Part shown: positions 58,084 through 64,000 of the stretch, piece by piece
Position numbering within the stretch: the stretch's first letter is position 1
Layout of the letters: the number at the start of each line of letters is the position of its first letter
From: an uncultured Clostridia bacterium
GTDB taxonomy: Bacteria > Bacillota > Clostridia > Christensenellales > CAG-314
Assembly (NCBI GenBank): GCA_934230325.1
Contig: CAKQEP010000002.1
Coordinates: forward strand, 62,001 to 126,000
Length of the DNA: 64,000 bases
Reading direction: 5' to 3'
Program-made: the position numbers and the translations under genes
Notes under the pieces: generated by a model
What the model saw: the letters and a program-made list of their open reading frames with translations, nothing else
What the model was told of the DNA's origin: nothing
The model's database searches: none

Positions 58084-60681
58084 TTATGCTACGGTTTTGC
58101 TCGTAAGCGTAAGGTCGCCGTCTTTGACGTCCACCGTCACTACGCTGTCGGGCAAAATTTTGTTGCCTACGATGTCCTTTGCGAGCAAAGTTTCTATCGT
58201 GTGTTGAACGTATCTCTTTAACGGGCGCGCGCCGTATACGGGGTCAAAGCCGTTGTCTGCGACGTATTGTTTTGCTGCGTCGGTCATTTTGAGAGTGAGG
58301 CTTTGCTGTTCCAAACGTTTGTTGAGCGACGCTACTATCAAGTCTATTATATTGTAAATGTTGTCTTTTGTCAACGGTTTGAAAAATACGATTTCGTCAA
58401 GGCGGTTTAAAAACTCGGGGCGGAACTGCGATTTGAGTAATGCGCCGACCTGTTGTTTTGCCTCGTCGGAAATGTCCCCTTTATCGTTTATGCTGTCGAG
58501 AATCACGGTGCTGCCGAGATTTGACGTAAGAATGATTACGGTGTTTTTAAAGTCCACCGTGCGACCTTGACCGTCGGTAATTCTGCCGTCGTCAAGCACT
58601 TGCAACAAAACGTTGAAAACGTCGGGGTGAGCTTTTTCTATTTCGTCAAAAAGAACGACGCTGTACGGTTTGCGGCGGACTGCTTCTGTGAGTTGACCGC
58701 CTTCGTCATAGCCGACGTATCCCGGAGGCGCGCCGATAAGTCTGGATACGGAAAACTTTTCCATATACTCGCTCATATCTATACGTATGAGATTCTTTTC
58801 GTCGTCAAAAAGGGTTGCGGCAAGAGTTTTTGCAAGTTCCGTCTTGCCGACGCCGGTCGGACCTAAAAACATAAAACTGCCTATAGGCTTGTCGGGATCG
58901 CTTATCCCTGCGCGGCTACGAAGTATCGCTTCCGAAACTTTTGATACGGCTTCGTTTTGCCCGATAACGCGTTTGTGCAAAATCTCGTCCATATGAAGAA
59001 GTTTTTCTCGCTCGCCTTCCATCAGTTTGCTCACGGGAATCCCCGTCCATCTGTTGATTATCTTGGCAATTTCTTCCTCCGTCACTCTGTCGTGCAAAAG
59101 ATTGTCGTCTGCGCCGGATACGGATTTCTCTGCCGCTTCCAACTGCTTGAGTAGGTCGGGACGTTTGCCGTATTTGAGTTCCGCCGCCTTGTCAAGGTTG
59201 TACTCGCGCTCGGCTTTGTCTATTTCGGCGTTGACCGACTCTATCTGCTCCCTGAGTTTTTGTACTTTGGATATGTTTTGCTTTTCGTTGAGCCATTGAG
59301 TTTTCATCACGTTGTATTTGTCACGTAACTGCGCCAACTCCTTTTGCGTTTCTGCAAGATGCGCTATCGATAAGTTGTCGGTTTCTTTTTTGAGAGCCGC
59401 TTCCTCTATCTCCAACTGCATTATTTTTCTGCCGATGTCGTCCATCTCCGACGGCATGCTCTCCATTTCGGTTTTGATGAGCGCGCACGCCTCGTCTACA
59501 AGGTCGATGGCTTTGTCAGGCAAAAATCTGTCGCTGATGTACCTGTTGGATAACGTTGCAGCGGCTATAAGCGCGCTGTCGGTGATTTTTACGCCGTGAA
59601 ATACTTCATAACGCTCTTTGATGCCACGCAAAATACTGATTGTGTCCTCAACGGTCGGTTCGTCCACGTGAACGGGCTGGAATCTACGCTCAAGCGCAGG
59701 GTCTTTTTCTATGTACTCCCTGTACTCGTCCAACGTCGTCGCGCCTATGCAATGCAACTCGCCTCGCGCAAGCATCGGCTTGAGAATGTTGCCCGCGTCC
59801 ATCGCGCCGTCGGTCTTGCCCGCGCCTACGATAAGATGAAGTTCGTCAATAAAAAGTATGATTTTGCCTTCGCTCTTTTTGACTTCGGACAATACCGCCT
59901 TTAAACGCTCCTCAAACTCGCCGCGATACTTCGCCCCCGCTACGAGAGAACCCATATCCAAACTGAATATTACTCGGTCCTTAAGCCCCGCCGGTACGTC
60001 GCCTTTGCTTATCCTTTGCGCTAAACCTTCCGCTATCGCCGTCTTGCCAACTCCCGCCTCTCCGATAAGAACAGGATTGTTTTTGGTCTTTCTGCTCAAT
60101 ATCATTATGACGTTGCGAATTTCGTTTTCTCTGCCGATGACGGGATCGAGTTTTTGGTGGCGAGCAAGGTCTACAAGGTCCGTGCCGTACTTTTTGAGTA
60201 CGTCGTACGTGCCTTCCGGATTGTCGTTGGTCACCCTTACGTTGCCCCTCACCGACGCAAGCGTCTTTAAAAACGATTCCTTAGTGACGCCGTAATCGGC
60301 AAATATCTTTTTGATTTGCGTGTTGGGAACGGTCAAAAGCCCCAAAAATAAATGCTCTACCGAAACGTACTCGTCTTGCATCTGCTTTGCGATTTTTTCC
60401 GCCTCCGTCAACGCATTGTTGAGTTCGTTGCTGACGTACGCGCCGCCGTTGCCGCCGGACATACGCGGCATCTTGTCAACGGAATTCTTTACCCTTGCGA
60501 TAAGAGTGTCGACGTTGACGTTCATTTGACGTAACAACTGCTTGATAAAACTTTCGTTGTCGGACAGTAACGCATACAAAATATGCTCCTCGTCAAGCGT
60601 CGAGTTGCCGTTTTGCCGCGCAAGATTTTGCGCGTCGTTTATCGTTTGTATTGTTTTTTGTGTTAAATTTTGTGTATTCAT
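58084..60681 (-). CDS. clpB: ATP-dependent disaggregase ClpB
   Basis: An 865-residue AAA+ chaperone. N-terminal Clp_N repeats (about 1-145), first AAA+ domain with [15 protein letters not shown] and [19 protein letters not shown], a coiled-coil middle domain (about 400-520), and a second AAA+ domain with [16 protein letters not shown] and [15 protein letters not shown]. It works with DnaK to rescue protein aggregates. GGTGAGG precedes the ATG. No CIRCE element and no clear CtsR site were seen upstream. It is monocistronic. Confidence 0.96.
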   Translation of the reverse strand: MNTQNLTQKTIQTINDAQNLARQNGNSTLDEEHILYALLSDNESFIKQLLRQMNVNVDTLIARVKNSVDKMPRMSGGNGGAYVSNELNNALTEAEKIAKQMQDEYVSVEHLFLGLLTVPNTQIKKIFADYGVTKESFLKTLASVRGNVRVTNDNPEGTYDVLKKYGTDLVDLARHQKLDPVIGRENEIRNVIMILSRKTKNNPVLIGEAGVGKTAIAEGLAQRISKGDVPAGLKDRVIFSLDMGSLVAGAKYRGEFEERLKAVLSEVKKSEGKIILFIDELHLIVGAGKTDGAMDAGNILKPMLARGELHCIGATTLDEYREYIEKDPALERRFQPVHVDEPTVEDTISILRGIKERYEVFHGVKITDSALIAAATLSNRYISDRFLPDKAIDLVDEACALIKTEMESMPSEMDDIGRKIMQLEIEEAALKKETDNLSIAHLAETQKELAQLRDKYNVMKTQWLNEKQNISKVQKLREQIESVNAEIDKAEREYNLDKAAELKYGKRPDLLKQLEAAEKSVSGADDNLLHDRVTEEEIAKIINRWTGIPVSKLMEGEREKLLHMDEILHKRVIGQNEAVSKVSEAILRSRAGISDPDKPIGSFMFLGPTGVGKTELAKTLAATLFDDEKNLIRIDMSEYMEKFSVSRLIGAPPGYVGYDEGGQLTEAVRRKPYSVVLFDEIEKAHPDVFNVLLQVLDDGRITDGQGRTVDFKNTVIILTSNLGSTVILDSINDKGDISDEAKQQVGALLKSQFRPEFLNRLDEIVFFKPLTKDNIYNIIDLIVASLNKRLEQQSLTLKMTDAAKQYVADNGFDPVYGARPLKRYVQHTIETLLAKDIVGNKILPDSVVTVDVKDGDLTLTSKTVA

Positions 60682-60784
60682 ACCCTCACCTGCCTTTGTC
60701 TGTATTTTGTTTTTGTTTTGTTGTTTGTTGTCGATGTTTTTTTGTTTTTTTGTCGGTCTTTCGGCTAATCTAACGCCGCAAAAA

Positions 60785-61435
60785 TCAACTCAAAACGATT
60801 TTTTGCGATTTTAACGTGTTTACGTACAATGCTTCTAACTGCGGAAAAACGTTGTCGGCTTGGTCTAAATTTGCAAAATATAAGTTTAGCAACCGATTGA
60901 ATACGTTGACGTAATCCGCTATCGCTTCACCGACGGCGCGATTATCAAAACTTTCCGCATTTTTAAGACGAAGTTTGCGAAAATATTTTTCGCCTTCTAT
61001 CTCGCACTCCACGTCGCCGACGTATTTCTGCTCCAAACTGAAAAACAGCCAGTAAAACTTGTTTACTTCCCGCAATACCTGCGCGTTTGTGCTGCGTAAA
61101 GATACTTTGAGTTCTCCAAGATGCTTTTTGTGGTTTTTGTACAACTCAACCGCAAACTTTACCGTCGGATTGTACCTGAATGTAATCGCGCCGCACACCG
61201 TCGCAAATCCCGACGATTGCTGCGGCAAAAACCGCAACGACTGACTGCGCTCCACCAACGCCTGCATATGACTGAATATGTCGGAAGAACGTCTTTGCGG
61301 CGTTTCCAACTCGAGATACTCGGCAATGATTTCGTTAACCATATTGCTGCGGGACACGCCCTTTTTGTAAGCGACTCTGTCCAACTCTGCTATCAAATTG
61401 TCGTCCAGCACAAGGCTGTAAACCGTTTTAGCCAT
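60785..61435 (-). CDS. Ribbon-helix-helix protein with a large C-terminal domain
   Basis: A 216-residue protein. Residues 1-45 (KTVYSLVLDDNLIAELDRVAYKKGVSRSNMVNEIIAEYLEL) form a clear CopG/Arc-type ribbon-helix-helix DNA-binding domain. The following 170 residues are unfamiliar: an alpha/beta region with FATVCGAITFRYNPTVKFAVELYKNHKKHLGELKVSLRS, then a helical C-terminus. The extra part is long for a ribbon-helix-helix protein and may sense a ligand. It has a consensus promoter and is upstream of clpB on the same strand; a link to clpB is unproven. Confidence 0.75.
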   Translation of the reverse strand: MAKTVYSLVLDDNLIAELDRVAYKKGVSRSNMVNEIIAEYLELETPQRRSSDIFSHMQALVERSQSLRFLPQQSSGFATVCGAITFRYNPTVKFAVELYKNHKKHLGELKVSLRSTNAQVLREVNKFYWLFFSLEQKYVGDVECEIEGEKYFRKLRLKNAESFDNRAVGEAIADYVNVFNRLLNLYFANLDQADNVFPQLEALYVNTLKSQKIVLS

Positions 61436-61469
61436 ATTTTTGCCTCTTTTGTTTCTTTTTTATAATGGT

Positions 61470-61497
61470 ATTATACTACTATTTTTAATTTTGTCAA
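61470..61497 (-). promoter_or_regulatory. Sigma-A promoter of the ribbon-helix-helix gene
   Basis: On the minus strand: TTGACA (61497-61492), 16-nt spacer, TATAAT (61475-61470). Confidence 0.75.
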
Positions 61498-61643
61498 GCG
61501 AATTATATAATTTTGTTTGCAAATTATTAAATTTTATTTGATTTTATTTAATCGAAACAAACAAATTATTTTTTAAGAACAAAAATAGCAACCCTACACT
61601 TTGCAACTTGTTGTATGCTTTTAATTTTTTGTGTTTTTTACGG

Positions 61644-61672
61644 TTGCTAAAAGCGGGCAAAACGGTTATAAT
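61644..61672 (+). promoter_or_regulatory. Promoter giving a leaderless SGNH-hydrolase mRNA
   Basis: TTGCTA (61644-61649), 17-nt spacer, TATAAT (61667-61672), CTCGGT, ATG at 61679. Confidence 0.7.
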
Positions 61673-61678
61673 CTCGGT

Positions 61679-62392
61679 ATGAGCATTCAGAATTACAACA
61701 TAACGGTTTTCGGTGATTCGGTGAGCAAAGGCGTCACGACGGACGATGGTCTTGCTACCGTCAAAACCAACGCAATCAACTGCGTGGAACAACATTTTGG
61801 CGTTACCATAACCAACAAAAGCGTTTTTGGTATGACTTTAAAAAAGTTTGTGGACAAACAAACCTTTAAAAAATTTGTGGACGGCGCGGATAAATCCGCA
61901 AACAATCTCGTCGCTCTCGCTATCGGCGGAAACGACGCAGACTTTGACTGGAGAGCCGTCAACGAAAATCCGACGGGGTTTCACCTGCAAAATACGCCGC
62001 TAAAACAGTTTGGCGAACTTTTGACCGATACGGTAAATCTTTTTAAGCAAAACGGCGTGAGAGTGGTGCTGACTACCTTGCCGCCGATAAATCCTTACCG
62101 CTATATCGACAACAGAATCGTGGGGCTTGCGACAAAGGAAAACGTTATGACCTTTTTGAAGGGCGACGTGCTTAATATGTACCGCGACCACGAAATGTAT
62201 TCCGACGAAATTATGCGCGTTGCGCTCGTTACCGATACGCCGCTCATCGATTTGCGGAGAGAACTTCTGCCGATAAAGGATTACAACGATTATTTGTGCC
62301 ACGACGGCATACACCCCAACCAAAAAGGTCAACTTGCAATAGGCAAAGTAATAATCGATATTATCCAACAAAACAAAATTTTGAATTACTAA
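61679..62392 (+). CDS. SGNH/GDSL-family hydrolase
   Basis: A 237-residue cytoplasmic esterase-like protein. Block I is ITVFGDSVSKGV (Ser13), block III is VALAIGGNDADFDW, and the C-terminal catalytic Asp-x-x-His is LCHDGIHPNQKGQLAIG. A mid-part LTTLPPINPYRYID is typical of bacterial lipase/esterase-like SGNH proteins. There is no signal peptide. The start at 61679 is set by a -10 box 6 nt upstream; there is no SD. The substrate is unknown. Confidence 0.88.
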   Translation: MSIQNYNITVFGDSVSKGVTTDDGLATVKTNAINCVEQHFGVTITNKSVFGMTLKKFVDKQTFKKFVDGADKSANNLVALAIGGNDADFDWRAVNENPTGFHLQNTPLKQFGELLTDTVNLFKQNGVRVVLTTLPPINPYRYIDNRIVGLATKENVMTFLKGDVLNMYRDHEMYSDEIMRVALVTDTPLIDLRRELLPIKDYNDYLCHDGIHPNQKGQLAIGKVIIDIIQQNKILNY

Positions 62393-62443
62393 CGCAACAA
62401 GACAATAAAGCCCACTTAAAAACGCGTAGACCTTTAAAAAAAC

Positions 62444-62472
62444 TTGAAAAAACCAAAAATCGGTGCTATAAT
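62444..62472 (+). promoter_or_regulatory. Promoter giving a leaderless GNAT-protein mRNA
   Basis: TTGAAA (62444-62449), 17-nt spacer, TATAAT (62467-62472), GCGAAT, ATG at 62479. Confidence 0.75.
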
Positions 62473-62478
62473 GCGAAT

Positions 62479-63213
62479 ATGGAAAAAATAAGCCAAAAAA
62501 AAGCACAAGAATACATATCCCGTATCGGCGTGACGGGAATAAATCTCGACGGGTATTTGTACGCAAATCCTAATACGTCAGAGTGTTTTAGCGACAAAAA
62601 CACGTCGGGTTTGCTTATCCGCGACGGCAATCACTGTCAACTTCACTCGCAAAACAAGGAGTTTTTGAAAGAGGCGTACGACTTTGTTTCCTTCGGAACA
62701 ATGCTCGGTTGCGTAGAACACGGCGCGGCAAAATTTTTGAGAGATTGTTGCGGGGCGCAGTACGACGAGTATTGCCACATTTTGTCCTATACAAAACCCA
62801 CCGCTCCTTCCTTTGAAAAACCGCAAAACCTTACCCTTAAAGCCATCGACCTGAAAGACCTCGATATTATCGACGGATACTACACTTATCGCGGTCCAGA
62901 AAGCAAGGCAAGGCTTTTTAAAGAAATCACTTCTCGTCCGAGTAGCGCGTTGTACGACGGTGACAAAATAATAGCGTGGAATCTGTTGCACTCCGATATG
63001 TCTATGGGAGTAATGTTTGTGCCGCCGGAACATAGGGGCAAAGGGTACGCTTACGTCGTTGCCGCCGACCTTATCTCAAAGGTGCTCGCTATGGGCAAAA
63101 CGCCTTACATTCAGGTAGTAAACGGCAACACTGCAAGTCTTTCGCTTGCGGCAAAGTTGGGGTTTGAAAAGATTTTTGAGGCGTGTTGGCTTCATAAAGA
63201 ACAAACGGTATAA
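62479..63213 (+). CDS. GNAT-family N-acetyltransferase
   Basis: A 244-residue protein. The C-terminal GNAT domain (about 115-240) has LTLKAIDLKDLDIIDGYY, then MSMGVMFVPPEHRGKGYAYVVAADLISKVLAMGKTPYIQVVNGNTASLSLAAKLGFEKI, the acetyl-CoA-binding R/Q-x-x-G-x-G/A pattern being HRGKGYA. The N-terminal part resembles FR47/GNAT2-type proteins. Its substrate is unknown. The start is set by a promoter 6 nt upstream with no SD. A terminator follows. Confidence 0.88.
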   Translation: MEKISQKKAQEYISRIGVTGINLDGYLYANPNTSECFSDKNTSGLLIRDGNHCQLHSQNKEFLKEAYDFVSFGTMLGCVEHGAAKFLRDCCGAQYDEYCHILSYTKPTAPSFEKPQNLTLKAIDLKDLDIIDGYYTYRGPESKARLFKEITSRPSSALYDGDKIIAWNLLHSDMSMGVMFVPPEHRGKGYAYVVAADLISKVLAMGKTPYIQVVNGNTASLSLAAKLGFEKIFEACWLHKEQTV

Positions 63214-63246
63214 CAAAATCGCGACAAAAACAATTTTATTAGTCAC

Positions 63247-63275
63247 AAACTCCGCTTGATATTGCGGAGTTTTTT
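63247..63275 (+). terminator. Terminator after the GNAT gene
   Basis: AAACTCCGC, loop TTGATATT, GCGGAGTTT, then T residues. Confidence 0.8.
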
Positions 63276-63282
63276 GTATGCA

Positions 63283-63318
63283 AAAAAACAGACGAGCCTT
63301 TAAATTCGTCTGTTTTTT
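63283..63318. terminator. Bidirectional terminator of the CoA-transferase gene
   Basis: AAAAAACAGACGA and TCGTCTGTTTTTT with a 10-nt loop; T-rich on both exits. Confidence 0.8.
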
Positions 63319-63349
63319 ATCGTTTTGCGATTTAGTTTTTTAATATCGG

Positions 63350-64000
63350 TTATCTTATAAGTCCGAGTTTTTTGGCTTCTACCGTGAGCCATTCGCGATA
63401 TTTGGGGTGTGCGATGGATATGATTGCGTGCGCTCTCTCCTCTATCGTCAATCCTCTAAGGTTTACGACGCCGTACTCGGTGACGAGATACATCATATCG
63501 TTGCGGCAAAGGGAAACTGCCGCGCCCGCTTTGAGTTGCGGAACGATTTTAGAAATTTCGTGTCTTTCGCCCGTTGCGGGGTCCTTGACGTTTGCGGTGG
63601 AGTACAACGCAAGAAAACTCTTGCCGCCCTTGCTCATTTGCGCGCCCATCGTGGTGTCGGTTTGTCCGCCCGTACCGCTAAACTGTCTGCTTCCGATAGA
63701 TTCGCTGCACGCTTGTCCCGTCAAATCGACTTCTAAAGTAGTGTTTATGCTGACTTGGTTGTCGTTTTGACCTATCGTGTACGGATCGTTGCATTTTTCG
63801 CAACTCATAACGTATACGTCGGGGTTGTTGTTGACAAAATCATAAGTTTTGTTAGTGCCGAGCACGATGCTGGTAACGATTTTTCCTTTCAAAAACTGTT
63901 TTTTGCTACCGTTAACGATGCCTCTTTGCGCCAAATCCACTATGCCGTCGCCCAACAATTCCGTGTGAATACCCAAATCTTTTTTGCCTGCCAAAAATCC
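63350..64000 (-). CDS. Acetyl-CoA hydrolase/CoA-transferase family protein, C-terminal part cut by the window edge
   Basis: The last 216 residues or so of an acetyl-CoA hydrolase/transferase family protein; the frame is open to the window edge. Family features are LGIHTELLGDGIVDLAQRGIVNG, VSINTTLEVDLTGQACSESIGSRQFSGTGGQTDTTMGA, the lysine-rich SKGGKSFLAL and GVVNLRGLTIEERAHAIISIAHP. The family includes 4-hydroxybutyrate, butyrate:acetate and propionate CoA-transferases used in fermentation. Which acyl group is used cannot be decided here. A terminator lies just after the stop. Confidence 0.9.
   Translation of the reverse strand, partial: GFLAGKKDLGIHTELLGDGIVDLAQRGIVNGSKKQFLKGKIVTSIVLGTNKTYDFVNNNPDVYVMSCEKCNDPYTIGQNDNQVSINTTLEVDLTGQACSESIGSRQFSGTGGQTDTTMGAQMSKGGKSFLALYSTANVKDPATGERHEISKIVPQLKAGAAVSLCRNDMMYLVTEYGVVNLRGLTIEERAHAIISIAHPKYREWLTVEAKKLGLIR

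Noticed and set aside
60682..60784. CIRCE or CtsR operator before clpB
   Set aside because: No TTAGCACTC-N9-GAGTGCTAA and no clear pair of GGTCAAA boxes were found.

Overview
The window looks like a chromosomal segment of an AT-rich Gram-positive anaerobe of the Bacillota, most likely Clostridia. Reasons: a spoIIID-type regulator at the left edge, whiA next to murB, strong GGAGG ribosome binding sites, consensus sigma-A promoters (TTGACA-17-TATAAT), rubrerythrin, a glycerol-3-phosphate oxidation trio with a DUF1667 protein, and a tRNA with encoded CCA. No rRNA, CRISPR array, intact prophage or insertion sequence was seen. The species cannot be named from this sequence alone.

Layout. 1-8.2 kb: start of spoIIID, rubrerythrin, glycyl-tRNA synthetase, M29 aminopeptidase, a small metal-binding-domain protein, an NfeD/SPFH membrane pair, queH, trmB and two small membrane proteins. 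8.5-9.1 kb: tRNA-Val(GAC), followed by a gene-poor stretch that ends with an exact second copy of the tRNA 3' end. 9.1-14.5 kb: a two-gene surface-protein operon behind a c-di-GMP-I riboswitch with its own terminator; the larger protein (1432 aa) carries four repeats of about 97 residues. 14.6-20.3 kb: HAD phosphatase, ZIP transporter, lysS, greA, a DUF362/ferredoxin protein. 20.4-24.7 kb: an Lrp-type regulator and a proton-translocating transhydrogenase whose beta chain is fused to PntAB and ends in two almost identical NADP-binding domains. 24.8-34.9 kb: an XRE regulator divergent from a PH-domain protein over overlapping palindromes, NADP-glutamate dehydrogenase, a TetR regulator, a zinc-ribbon protein, mgtE with an unusual repeat-bearing leader, a second DUF362 protein, a nuclease-helicase, and two coupled beta-rich proteins. 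35-41 kb: a four-gene double ABC exporter operon and a MATE exporter. 41-49.8 kb: an operon murB-PHP-whiA-dnaE-rlmD-GNAT. 50-57.7 kb: a solute-binding protein and a glycerol operon (glpA-like, glpB-like, DUF1667, glpK) that runs into uvrC. 58-64 kb: clpB, a ribbon-helix-helix protein, an SGNH hydrolase, a GNAT protein and a truncated CoA-transferase.

How the parts connect. Transhydrogenase and NADP-dependent glutamate dehydrogenase lie close together and both act on the NADPH pool, with an Lrp-type regulator alongside. Several single genes (TetR, nuclease-helicase, SGNH hydrolase, GNAT, solute-binding protein) have a -10 box only 5-7 nt before the start codon and no Shine-Dalgarno sequence, so leaderless mRNAs are predicted beside the classical SD-led genes. 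The points most worth attention are the riboswitch-controlled adhesin-like operon, the transhydrogenase with two dIII domains, the mgtE leader and the coupled pair at 34-34.9 kb.
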